Part shown: positions 12,776 to 21,056 of the stretch, one piece after another
How the letters are laid out: each line of letters begins with the position of its first letter
How positions within the stretch are numbered: position 1 is the first letter of the stretch
NCBI GenBank assembly: GCA_023416515.1
Contig: JAEZHP010000111.1
Coordinates: 11,942-75,941, forward strand
DNA: 64,000 nt
Origin: Pseudomonadota bacterium
Lineage (GTDB): Bacteria; Pseudomonadota; Alphaproteobacteria; Sphingomonadales; Sphingomonadaceae
Reading direction: 5' to 3'
The notes under the pieces: generated by a model
Told to the model about the DNA's origin: nothing
What the model saw: only the letters and a program-made list of their open reading frames with translations
Database searches by the model: none
Program-made: the position numbers and the translations under genes

Positions 12776-13996
12776 TTATCGGCGCGGAGGACGCGGTGGC
12801 GGAGGCGGCGGGTTGATCGGTCCAGGAACGTCGCAATCGCGATAGGGCGCGGCGTCGGGCTGGCCTCGGCGGGAGTCCTGATCGGACCAGCACGCCTTGA
12901 TCGCGTCCCAGGCCTCCTGGAGCGGTATCCTGGCATGGCGGGCGTAGGAGGCGATGGCGTATGGGCGGACTCGGAACCAAGCGCTGCTTTGGGGCTCGCC
13001 GACGCTTTCGATCGGACCGGCACCGCAATGCTCGCGGATCGCTCGGACTCCGGGCTCGTCCTCGAAGCCGCCCGGATAACCGCCCCAGGTCATGTCTTCG
13101 CCGATTCGGCCGCGCGCCTGCCGGTTGCCGATGCCCTCCACCACCAGATAGCCGGCTTCGTCCCGAACCAGCCGCGTGTTGCGGCCGAACAGGACGAGCG
13201 GCCCGTCAGCGCTGTTCATTCGGAAACAGCCGTCGACGAGGATGATCCGCCCGCGTTTGGCGATCGACAGGATCAGGGACGGCGCGCGGTCGGCGCGCGG
13301 AAACGTCCGCACGAACGGCGCCACTTCGGGCGCGATGGCACGGGCCGCATCGACCTCCGGCTGGAAACTCAAGCGAACATTGTTCGGCACCTGCCATCCC
13401 TCGCGGGCGGCAAGGGTCTCAAATTCCGAGCGGCTGACGGTGACGTCGATGCGCACTATCCCTTCGAACGGGTCGGCCGCGCCGCCTCCGAACAGCCGGT
13501 GCGGCTCCATCCGGCGCAGCCACTCGTTGAGTAGCGGCTGCAGTTCCGCTGGGGGCACGCCGCCGGTGACCGCGCGAAAGCGGGAGTCCCGGGTGAAGCG
13601 CGCGAGCGTCTCCGGGCCATTGCGGCGGAAGTGGAACTGGTAGCGCGGGCGGGGATCGCGGACGATCTGGACATCGACATAATTGCCGCGGGCTTCCCGC
13701 TTGAGGCGGCGGTCGAGCGCGGCCGCCGCGCGCATCGTCGCGGCGTCCGGGTTCATCATCCGCTCGGCATGCGAGACCGGGATGCCGCGTTCGCGCGCCA
13801 TCCGTTCCGTCTCCTGCTCGCCCGGCGGGAGCGGCGGCGCGTCAGGGTAGGGGATATGGGGCGCTTCGAGGATGGTCGCGTAACCGGACGCCTCTATGCG
13901 CGCCCCGGCCGGCGACTGGGCCTGCGCGCCCGTGAAAGCAGCGGCGAGAAAAGCGAGACAGACCAACCGCATAAGGTGACACGCTATCATCCTCAT
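12776..13996 (-). CDS. hypothetical exported protein with proline-rich C-terminus
   Basis: About 406 residues. The N-terminus gives a clear Sec signal (LVCLAFLAAAFTGAQAQ, cleavage after AQA), so the mature protein is periplasmic or outer-membrane associated. ATG 13996 gives the longest form; ATG 13972 directly before the signal is equally possible and neither has a good ribosome site. The body is mixed alpha/beta with two cysteines in DGCF and HCGAG; the tail ends in a run of prolines and arginines. I do not recognise a family. It is divergent from recG by 57 bp. Confidence 0.75.
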   Translation of the reverse strand: MRMIACHLMRLVCLAFLAAAFTGAQAQSPAGARIEASGYATILEAPHIPYPDAPPLPPGEQETERMARERGIPVSHAERMMNPDAATMRAAAALDRRLKREARGNYVDVQIVRDPRPRYQFHFRRNGPETLARFTRDSRFRAVTGGVPPAELQPLLNEWLRRMEPHRLFGGGAADPFEGIVRIDVTVSRSEFETLAAREGWQVPNNVRLSFQPEVDAARAIAPEVAPFVRTFPRADRAPSLILSIAKRGRIILVDGCFRMNSADGPLVLFGRNTRLVRDEAGYLVVEGIGNRQARGRIGEDMTWGGYPGGFEDEPGVRAIREHCGAGPIESVGEPQSSAWFRVRPYAIASYARHARIPLQEAWDAIKACWSDQDSRRGQPDAAPYRDCDVPGPINPPPPPPRPPRR

Positions 13997-14053
13997 CGCA
14001 TTTCGCGCGGGTGAACGGTTGTCCGCCACCGTGCGGCGTGGCAGCAGGCGGCG

Positions 14054-16114
14054 ATGCGCCCCGACCTCCTCAACCCGCTGTTCGCCGAAGTGGAGGTCCT
14101 CAAAGGCGTCGGGCCGCAGCTGATGAAGCCGCTCACCAAGCTCGGCCTCACCCGGATCGTCGATCTCGCCTTCCACCTCCCGACCGGCTGGATCGACCGC
14201 AAGCGCGTCGAGCGGCTCGACGATGAGGATGTCGGCCGGGTGATCACAATCACGCTCACCGCGCGCGACTACCGCCAGTCGGGCGGCCACAAGAGCCCGC
14301 TTCGAATCCACGCGACTGACGCCGGCGGCGACTATGTGACTCTGACCTATTTCCGCAATCCGGGCTGGGCCAAGCAGCAGCTTCCGATCGGAGAGCCGCG
14401 CCTCGTCTCGGGAAAGCTCGACCGCTATGGGCAGGAGCTCCAGATGGTCCACCCGGACCATGTGCTCGATCCCGCGCAGGGGGAGCAATTGCCGGCGCGC
14501 GAGCCGATTTACGCGCTGTCGGAAGGGCTCACCAACAAACGTATGGGCGACCTTGCCGCGCAGGCGCTTGCGCGGCTGCCCGAGCTCGCCGAGTGGGTCG
14601 AACCGAGTCTCAAGCGCGCGCGCGGCTGGCCTGGCTGGCAGGAGGCGTTGACCGGAATCCATGCGGATCCCGCGCAGCCGAAGGCCCGCGAGCGGCTCGC
14701 TTATGACGAGATCTTCGCCAACCAGTTGGCGCTGAGCCTCGTCCGGGCGTCGTCACGGCGGCGAAAGGGCGTTCCGCTCGTGGGCGATGGGCGGCTTCGA
14801 GCGATGCTCAGCCTGCCTTACGCGCCGACGGGTGCCCAGCAGCGCGCGATCGGCGAGATCGAGGGTGATCTCGCCCAGGACATTCCGATGCTTCGCCTGC
14901 TCCAGGGCGATGTCGGTTCGGGCAAGACCCTGGTGGCTCTGAAGGCAATGTTGATCGCTGCGGAAGCCGGTGCTCAGGCCGCCTTGCTCGCGCCGACCGA
15001 GATCCTCGCCAGGCAGCATTACGAGACGATCAGCCGGCAGCTCGCGGGCCTGCCGATCAACGTCGCCATCCTCACCGGCCGCGACAAGGGACGGGCGCGC
15101 GAGGCGACGCTGATGGGGCTCGCCGACGGCTCGATTCACATCCTCATCGGAACTCACGCGATCTTCCAGGAGGCGGTCAGCTATCGCCGTCTCGGCCTCG
15201 CAGTGATCGACGAGCAGCACCGCTTCGGAGTCGCCCAGCGCATGATGCTGACCGCGAAGGCCGAGCGGCCGCCGCACCTTCTCGTGATGACCGCGACCCC
15301 GATCCCTCGGACGCTGGAGCTCACCAATTTCGGCGAGATGGACGTCAGCCGTCTCGACGAGATGCCGCCCGGCCGTCAGCCCATCGAGACCCGGGTGCTC
15401 AGCGTCGAGCGCGTCTACGAGGTGATGGCGGCGCTCGGCCGCCATATCGAGCAGGACAAGCAGGCCTATTGGGTGTGCCCGCTGGTCGAGGAGAGCGAGG
15501 TGAGCGACCTCGCCGCGGCCGAGGAGCGTGCGCATGTGCTTCGGCTTCGCTTCGGCGACACGATCGGCCTCGTCCATGGACGAATGAAGGGGCCGGAGAA
15601 GGACGCGGTCATGGCCGCGTTCCAGCGCGGTGAGCTGAAGGTTCTCGTCGCGACGGTGGTGATCGAGGTCGGAGTCGATGTGCCCAATGCGACCCTGATG
15701 ATCATCGAGGGCGCCGACCGGTTCGGCCTCGCCCAGCTTCACCAGTTGCGCGGCAGGGTCGGGCGCGGCGACCAGCACAGCGTCTGCCTCCTCCTGCGCG
15801 GCAACGCGCTCAATGAGACGACTCGCGCGCGCCTCGCCTTGATGCGCGAGACCAATGACGGATTCCGGATCGCCGAGGAGGACCTGCGCCTGCGCGGCGG
15901 CGGCGAGATTCTGGGCACGCGCCAATCCGGCGACGCCCAGTTCCGACTGGCCACGCCCGAGTTGGTGCAGGAGCTGGTTCCCGCGGCCACGGATGACGCC
16001 CGATTGCTCGTCGATCGAGACGGCGGCCTCGACGGCGAGCGGGGCAAGGCGGCGCGCCTTCTCCTCTATCTGATGGAACGGGACGCCGCCGTCGCGACTT
16101 TGCGCTCCGGCTGA
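14054..16114 (+). CDS. recG: ATP-dependent DNA helicase RecG
   Basis: A 686-residue monomeric helicase that remodels stalled replication forks. N-terminal wedge/OB domain (about 1-240, starting with LKGVGP), Walker A GDVGSGKT, motif II DEQH, motif III TATPIPRT, motif VI QLRGRVGRG, and the RecG C-terminal segment. Length and motif order fit the family. sdhE, recG and mfd lying together is a known arrangement in alphaproteobacteria. Confidence 0.97.
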   Translation: MRPDLLNPLFAEVEVLKGVGPQLMKPLTKLGLTRIVDLAFHLPTGWIDRKRVERLDDEDVGRVITITLTARDYRQSGGHKSPLRIHATDAGGDYVTLTYFRNPGWAKQQLPIGEPRLVSGKLDRYGQELQMVHPDHVLDPAQGEQLPAREPIYALSEGLTNKRMGDLAAQALARLPELAEWVEPSLKRARGWPGWQEALTGIHADPAQPKARERLAYDEIFANQLALSLVRASSRRRKGVPLVGDGRLRAMLSLPYAPTGAQQRAIGEIEGDLAQDIPMLRLLQGDVGSGKTLVALKAMLIAAEAGAQAALLAPTEILARQHYETISRQLAGLPINVAILTGRDKGRAREATLMGLADGSIHILIGTHAIFQEAVSYRRLGLAVIDEQHRFGVAQRMMLTAKAERPPHLLVMTATPIPRTLELTNFGEMDVSRLDEMPPGRQPIETRVLSVERVYEVMAALGRHIEQDKQAYWVCPLVEESEVSDLAAAEERAHVLRLRFGDTIGLVHGRMKGPEKDAVMAAFQRGELKVLVATVVIEVGVDVPNATLMIIEGADRFGLAQLHQLRGRVGRGDQHSVCLLLRGNALNETTRARLALMRETNDGFRIAEEDLRLRGGGEILGTRQSGDAQFRLATPELVQELVPAATDDARLLVDRDGGLDGERGKAARLLLYLMERDAAVATLRSG

Positions 16115-16125
16115 GGAGACGAGAC

Positions 16126-16575
16126 ATGCCGACGAGCCTGGTCCTGCCCGCTTTGCTGATCTTCATCGCGGGCGCGATGACCGCAGCCCAGCCGCCGACC
16201 AACGCCGTGCTCGCCCGGGAGAGCGGCTCGGTGATCCTGGCGGCCGTCATCTCCTTCGCCGTCGGAACAGCGGCGCTTCTCGTGGTGCTCGCACTCACTC
16301 AGCCGCGAATGGCGCTCGCGCCGCTTCGCGACGTGCCGTGGTGGGCGTGGGCCGGCGGCTTCTACGGCGCGGTCTTCGTCGCCGCCGGCGCCTATGCCGC
16401 GCCAAAGCTGGGGATCGCCTCGCTGATCACCATCGCCGTCGCGGGGCAGATGATCGCGGCGGTGGCGATCGACCATTACGGCGCCCTCGGCCTCGACCGC
16501 ACGCCGATTTCGCCGGGACGCCTGGTCGGGGTTCTTTTGATCGTCGCCGGAGTGGTGCTGGTGCGCCGCTTCTAG
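16126..16575 (+). CDS. DMT-superfamily small membrane transporter (DUF606/YdcZ-like)
   Basis: A 149-residue protein with five predicted membrane segments (about 5-24, 36-56, 70-92, 97-115, 126-146). The pattern, including PPTNAVLARESGS and a helix of the type GGFYGAVFVAAGAYAAPKLG, fits the DUF606 half-size DMT transporters. Substrate unknown. It starts 11 bp after recG and probably shares its transcript. Its stop codon shares CTAG with that of tyrS. Confidence 0.87.
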   Translation: MPTSLVLPALLIFIAGAMTAAQPPTNAVLARESGSVILAAVISFAVGTAALLVVLALTQPRMALAPLRDVPWWAWAGGFYGAVFVAAGAYAAPKLGIASLITIAVAGQMIAAVAIDHYGALGLDRTPISPGRLVGVLLIVAGVVLVRRF

Positions 16576-17795
16576 GCGGTCAGCAACCCGTGCTTCTTCT
16601 TGCCCGCCGAGACGCGCACCTGGCCGGAGACGCTGATGACGACCTGCTCGTCCGTGATCGTCTCGCCGTCGACGCGAGCGCCGCCTTGCGCGATCAGGCG
16701 GCGCGCTTCCTTCTTAGACGCGGTGAGGCCGAGTCCGACCAGCGCGTCGGTGAGCGCGATCGAGCCCTCCGGAACGGCGAGCGTCGGCAGCGCCTCGCCG
16801 GCAGCGCCTTCCTCGAAGGTTCGCCGCGCCGTCTCGGCCGCCTCGCCCGCGGCGTCGGGGCCGTGGAGCATGGCGGTGGTGGCGTCCGCCAGAACCTTCT
16901 TGGCCTCGTTGATGTCCTGGCCTTCGAGCCGCTCAAGCCGCTCGATCTCGTCCACCGGAAGGTCGGTGAAGCGGCGCAGGAACTTGCCGACGTCGGCATC
17001 CGCGACGTTCCGCCAGAACTGCCAGTAATCATAGGCGCCGAGCATGTCGGCGTTGAGCCACACCGCGCCCTTCTCGGTCTTGCCCATCTTTGCGCCGTCG
17101 GCGGTGGTGAGCAGGGGGGTGGTGAAGCCGAACACCTCGCGGCTGTCGGCCCGGCGGTTCAATTCGACGCCGTTGACGATGTTGCCCCACTGGTCCGAGC
17201 CGCCGAGCTGGAGCCGGACGCCGTGCTGCCGCGCCAGCTCGAGGAAGTCGTAGGCCTGGGTGATCATGTAGTTGAATTCGAGGAACGAGAGCGACTGCTC
17301 GCGGTCGAGCCGAAGCTTCACGCTGTCGAAGCTCAGCATCCGGTTGACCGAGAAATGCTGGCCAACCTCGCGCAGGAACTGGAGGTAGTTGAGCTTGTCG
17401 AGCCACTCGGCATTGTCGAGCATGATCGCGTCGGTCGGGCCGTCGCCGAAGGTCAGGAAGCGCTCGAATACCTTTTTGATCGACGCGACGTTGGCGGCGA
17501 TCACCTCCTCGGTCATCAGCTTGCGCGCCTCGTCCTTGAAGCTCGGATCGCCGATCTTGCCGGTGCCGCCGCCCATCAGCACGACCGGCTTGTGGCCCGC
17601 CTGCTGGAGCCGGCGGAGCATCATGATCTGGGTTAGGCTTCCGACATGAAGTGACGGCGCGGTCGGATCGAACCCGATATAGCCGGCCACGATCTCCTTC
17701 GACGCGAGGCTGTCGAGCGCCTCGGCGTCGGTGACCTGGTGGACAAAGCCGCGCTCGTCGAGCACGCGGAGGAGTTCGGACTTGTACTGGCTCAT
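16572..17795 (-). CDS. tyrS: tyrosyl-tRNA synthetase
   Basis: A 407-residue class I synthetase of the TyrRS-S type. HIGH-like motif HVGS near residue 52, tyrosine-pocket segment FDPTAPSLHVG, KMSKS-like KMGKT near residue 230, and a C-terminal S4 RNA-binding domain (about 340-400). Cytoplasmic, charges tRNA-Tyr. Single gene facing the DMT transporter gene. Confidence 0.97.
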   Translation of the reverse strand: MSQYKSELLRVLDERGFVHQVTDAEALDSLASKEIVAGYIGFDPTAPSLHVGSLTQIMMLRRLQQAGHKPVVLMGGGTGKIGDPSFKDEARKLMTEEVIAANVASIKKVFERFLTFGDGPTDAIMLDNAEWLDKLNYLQFLREVGQHFSVNRMLSFDSVKLRLDREQSLSFLEFNYMITQAYDFLELARQHGVRLQLGGSDQWGNIVNGVELNRRADSREVFGFTTPLLTTADGAKMGKTEKGAVWLNADMLGAYDYWQFWRNVADADVGKFLRRFTDLPVDEIERLERLEGQDINEAKKVLADATTAMLHGPDAAGEAAETARRTFEEGAAGEALPTLAVPEGSIALTDALVGLGLTASKKEARRLIAQGGARVDGETITDEQVVISVSGQVRVSAGKKKHGLLTA

Positions 17796-17837
17796 GGTGC
17801 GGATCGCCTAATCAGGTGAGGCACTTCCATGCAACCG

Positions 17838-17852
17838 GCTTGGCTGAGCTTG
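17838..17852. repeat. partial copy of the GIY-YIG cassette terminal repeat
   Basis: GGCTTGGCTGAGCTTG here repeats the outer part of the terminal repeat at 17874-17896 in the same orientation, 36 bp upstream, suggesting an older or nested insertion. Confidence 0.6.
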
Positions 17853-17873
17853 GGTGGGTGCCGCCACATCCGA

Positions 17874-18225
17874 CTTGGCTGAGCTTGTCGAAGCCCTCTC
17901 TTTCCTTTCTAACCGCCCAATGCCCTTCTGGACATATATGCTCCACTGCGCCGACAGCACCTTCTATGTCGGGCACACGGACGAGCTGGAGAAACGGATC
18001 GGCCAGCACGAGCTTGGCCTGATCCCCGGCTACACGAGCACGCGCCGACCCGTGAAACTCGTCTGGTCGCAGGAGTTCGGTACGCGCGAGGAAGCGCGAG
18101 AAGCAGAGAAGCAGCTGAAAGGCTGGGGTCGAGCGAAGAAGCTCGCACTGATCCGCGATGACTGGGGGCTCATTTCGACGTTGGCTCAGGGAAAGAAGGA
18201 GGGGGCTTCGACAAGCTCAGCCAAG
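17874..18225 (+). mobile_element. GIY-YIG cassette A bounded by 23-bp perfect inverted repeats
   Basis: Left end 17874-17896 and right end 18203-18225 are exact reverse complements (core GCTTGTCGAAGCC / GGCTTCGACAAGC). They enclose a GIY-YIG nuclease domain and nothing else. The same layout recurs at 35596-36020. Mobility is inferred from the architecture; no transposase or target duplication was found here. Confidence 0.6.
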
Positions 18226-18759
18226 CCGCTTTCGATGTTCCTGCACCCACATCTCGATCACCTGCCGTCGCAGCCGTTCTCCTTGGAAGCGAAGGTCAGA
18301 CGCGGTGATGACCGAATCCATTTGAGATACCGGCTGACCGGTCCGGTTGACGGAGTTGCTATCCCGCCACGCAGACCACCTGATCGACGGGACGGTCTGT
18401 GGCAGCACACCTGCTTTGAAGCGTTCGTGCGGTCTGGTCTCGGGGACGGCTATGTCGAGCTCAACCTGGCACCATCCACGGAATGGGCGGCCTACAGGTT
18501 CGATTTTCATCGAACGGGAATGAGAGACCTGCCGATGACGCCGCCCGAGATCAAGGCTGAGAGCGACCGATATTGTCTCGAACTGTCAGCGGTGGCCACG
18601 ATCCCGCACGTGGTTGGCCCCCTCCGGCTCAACCTCACCGCCGTTATCGAAGAACGTGACGGCACCAAATCCTACTGGGCGCTCAGCCATCCACCCGAAG
18701 GGCCGCCCGATTTCCATCATCCCGCTTGCTTCACGCTCGAACTGCCGCCGGTAGAGTGA
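17920..18759 (+). CDS. GIY-YIG nuclease domain fused in frame to a DOMON-like domain protein
   Basis: A 279-residue open frame from ATG 17920. Residues 1-90 are a small GIY-YIG endonuclease domain (TYMLHCADSTFYVGHTD, then an Arg in EKRIGQH and the acidic EAEKQLK helix). Residues 95-104 are encoded by the right inverted repeat and form a linker. From the internal ATG 18235 (MFLHPHLDHLP) the rest is a DOMON-like domain protein of about 174 residues with the family hallmarks GLWQHTCFEAF and ELNLAPSTEWAAY. Either a fusion is made, or the DOMON-like protein starts at 18235 and the nuclease has lost its own stop. Confidence 0.8.
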   Translation: MPFWTYMLHCADSTFYVGHTDELEKRIGQHELGLIPGYTSTRRPVKLVWSQEFGTREEAREAEKQLKGWGRAKKLALIRDDWGLISTLAQGKKEGASTSSAKPLSMFLHPHLDHLPSQPFSLEAKVRRGDDRIHLRYRLTGPVDGVAIPPRRPPDRRDGLWQHTCFEAFVRSGLGDGYVELNLAPSTEWAAYRFDFHRTGMRDLPMTPPEIKAESDRYCLELSAVATIPHVVGPLRLNLTAVIEERDGTKSYWALSHPPEGPPDFHHPACFTLELPPVE

Positions 18760-18762
18760 CTT

Positions 18763-18848
18763 CGTCATTGCGAGGAGCGCAGCGACGCGGCAATCCACAC
18801 GCGACTTCCACCTCGAGCTGGATTGCTTCGCTCCGCTCGCAATGACGG
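18763..18848. repeat. palindromic repeat pair filling the gap before namZ
   Basis: CGTCATTGCGAGGAGCG (18763 on) and its near reverse complement CGCTCCGCTCGCAATGACGG (ending 18848) form an inverted pair with CAATCCA/TGGATTG as inner ends (18791-18797 and 18819-18825). This family is widespread in proteobacterial intergenic DNA. It occupies nearly all of the 96 bp between the DOMON-like gene and namZ. Confidence 0.85.
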
Positions 18849-18855
18849 TTCACTG

Positions 18856-20058
18856 ATGATCAAATTCGGCATCGACCGGCTGCTCGCCGACCCTGAGCTG
18901 CGCAAGCCCCTCGAGGGCAAGCGCGTCGCCTTGCTCGCTCATCCCGCTTCGGTGACCGCGGACCTCACCCACAGCCTCGACGCGCTCGTCGCCGCCGGCG
19001 TCAACGTCACCGCGGCGTTCGGCCCGCAGCACGGAATCCGCGGGGAGAAGCAGGACAATATGGTGGAGTCGGGCGACTTCACCGATCCCGAGCTCGGGAT
19101 CCCGGTGTTCAGCCTTTACGGCGAGGTGCGTCGGCCGACTGGCCAATCGATGGGCACGTTCGATGTGATCCTCATCGACATGCAGGACCTCGGCTGCCGC
19201 ATCTACACTTTCATCACGACCTTGCTCTACGTGCTCGAAGCCGCGGCGGAACATGGCAAGCAGGTGTGGGTGCTCGACCGGCCCAATCCCGCCGGCCGCC
19301 CGATCGAGGGGCTGACCCTGCGCGAGGGTTGGGAGAGTTTCGTCGGCGCCGGGCCCATGCCGATGCGCCACGGCATGACCCTCGGCGAGCTCGGCCTGTG
19401 GTTCATCGACAAGTTCAAGCTCGACGTCGACTATCGGGTCATAGACATGGAGGGCTACGACCCCGAGGCCGCGCCCGGCTTCGGCTGGCCGCTCGGCGAG
19501 CGGATCTGGGTCAATCCCAGCCCCAACGCGCCCAACCTGTGGATGGCCCGAGCCTATGCCGGCACCGTGATGCTGGAAGGGACGACGCTGAGCGAGGGCA
19601 GGGGCACGACGCGCCCGCTCGAGCTGTTCGGAGCGCCCGACATCGACGGCAAGGCGGTCATCGCCGAGATGCGCCGGCTCGCGCCGCACTGGCTCGACGG
19701 CTGCATCCTTCGCGATTGCTGGTTCGAACCGACCTTCCACAAGCATGTCGGCAAGCTGTGCGGCGGAGTCCACATCCATGCTGAGGCCCCGGGCTACGAC
19801 CATCATTCGTTCAAGCCGTGGCGTCTTCAAAGCTTGGCGTTCAAGGCGATCCGCCGCCTCCAGCCCGACTACGATCTGTGGCGCGACTTCCCCTACGAAT
19901 ATGCGTTCGGCAAGCTGCCGATCGACGTCATCAACGGCGGTCCGCTGCTTCGCGAATGGGTCGACGACGCGGGCGCCGAACCCGGCGATCTAGACGGGCC
20001 GGCGCTCGCCGACGAACGGGCCTGGGAAGACGAGCGACGGCCTTTTCTTCGCTACTGA
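18856..20058 (+). CDS. namZ: exo-beta-N-acetylmuramidase NamZ-type (DUF1343)
   Basis: A 400-residue DUF1343 protein. The characterised member NamZ cleaves terminal MurNAc from peptidoglycan fragments. Seen: FGPQHGIRGE, SLYGEVRRPT, DMQDLGCRIYTFITT, the acidic and aromatic sugar-site motif LDRPNPAGR, and SEGRGTTRPLELFGAP, all typical. No signal peptide is evident, so it may act in the cytoplasm or be incomplete at the N-terminus. ATG 18856 lies 8 bp after the repeat pair and has no good ribosome site. The 3' end overlaps the convergent hydroxylase gene by 7 bp. Confidence 0.87.
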   Translation: MIKFGIDRLLADPELRKPLEGKRVALLAHPASVTADLTHSLDALVAAGVNVTAAFGPQHGIRGEKQDNMVESGDFTDPELGIPVFSLYGEVRRPTGQSMGTFDVILIDMQDLGCRIYTFITTLLYVLEAAAEHGKQVWVLDRPNPAGRPIEGLTLREGWESFVGAGPMPMRHGMTLGELGLWFIDKFKLDVDYRVIDMEGYDPEAAPGFGWPLGERIWVNPSPNAPNLWMARAYAGTVMLEGTTLSEGRGTTRPLELFGAPDIDGKAVIAEMRRLAPHWLDGCILRDCWFEPTFHKHVGKLCGGVHIHAEAPGYDHHSFKPWRLQSLAFKAIRRLQPDYDLWRDFPYEYAFGKLPIDVINGGPLLREWVDDAGAEPGDLDGPALADERAWEDERRPFLRY

Positions 20059-21056
20059 GCCCGCTCCGCTTCGTGGCGGCCGAAGCCCTCCGGCCGCTCC
20101 GGTGCACGGGCGCGGATCCAGCGGCTGGCGATCAGCTTTGTACCGCTGATCACCGGAGCGCCTGCGTGGCGGGTGCGCGGATCGGGGCGGCCGTCGGGAC
20201 GCGCATTGGCGAACAGCAGGCCTAGGCCGGCCCGGCCTGAGACGCTCAGGCCAAGTTCGGGGAAAACGGTTTCGCCGCCGCCATAGCCCTCGTTGAGGTA
20301 GACGAGGAAGGTCAGAACGCGCTGGTTGGCGAGGCCGGGGACCGCATCGAGATGGGTGCGATATTGCTGGCCAGGTCCGTAGCGAAGCACCTGCAGGGTC
20401 TCGGCCGCTTCGACACGAGTGCCGCTCGCCGCCGCCAGCCGCCGGTTGAGCGCGTGCACGGCCGGCCATTCGCTGACGAACGGAAAGGATGCGGCCTCGG
20501 AGTCCCGCAAGGAATCGCGAACGAAACGCTGCTGGCCTTCATGAAAGATCGTCGCGGGCTTGAACCGCGGCGCTGCCGCATCGACGAGGAACCGGCATTC
20601 AGCTGGGGTCAGCAACTCCGGGAACTGAGCGACATAGGGCTCCCTGCACAGCACTTCCGGCTCGGAAGCCGAAAGCGGTTCGCCGCGTGCGTCGAGATGC
20701 ATCGCCCCAATCAGCTCGAGCTGCCGCCGCGCCTCTGCATCGCTCTTCGCCGATTGCTCCAGCACCTTCAGTGCCGCCTGCCAATCGCGGTCGCCGCCCA
20801 TTCCGATCGCACAAAATGCGCCGAGCACGCGCGCCGCATCGCGATGCGACAGCGCCGCTGCCCTGCCCAGCTCCGCACGCGCCCGCGCCAGGTCTCGAGG
20901 CACGAGCCGACCCTCGACGCGCCACAGCGCCAGGGCGAACAGCGCTTCCGCGTCCTGCGCAGCGCCCGAGCGCTCCAGCAGGGCCACTGCCTCCGCCGCC
21001 TTTCCCGCGGCTGCGAGCGCGAGCGCCTCGCGAACCGGGCCGGTGGAAGCACTCAC
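20052..21056 (-). CDS. prolyl 4-hydroxylase-like 2-oxoglutarate/Fe(II) dioxygenase with Sel1-like N-terminus
   Basis: A 334-residue protein. The N-terminal 110 residues are alanine-rich helices in Sel1/TPR-like pairs. The C-terminal part (about 190-320) is the P4Hc fold: iron ligands HLD in YRTHLDAV, the GGGETVFPELGLSV strand, and the distal His followed by GTK for 2-oxoglutarate. Substrate unknown. Starts at GTG 21056, overlapping the stop of the VWA gene as GTGA, so the two are coupled. Confidence 0.88.
   Translation of the reverse strand: MSASTGPVREALALAAAGKAAEAVALLERSGAAQDAEALFALALWRVEGRLVPRDLARARAELGRAAALSHRDAARVLGAFCAIGMGGDRDWQAALKVLEQSAKSDAEARRQLELIGAMHLDARGEPLSASEPEVLCREPYVAQFPELLTPAECRFLVDAAAPRFKPATIFHEGQQRFVRDSLRDSEAASFPFVSEWPAVHALNRRLAAASGTRVEAAETLQVLRYGPGQQYRTHLDAVPGLANQRVLTFLVYLNEGYGGGETVFPELGLSVSGRAGLGLLFANARPDGRPDPRTRHAGAPVISGTKLIASRWIRARAPERPEGFGRHEAERAQ

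Noticed and set aside
12394..13023. N-terminal 210-residue extension of Mfd in the same open frame
   Set aside because: It overlaps sdhE and other DNA and has low-complexity Arg/Pro sequence; Mfd homology starts at TTG 12393.
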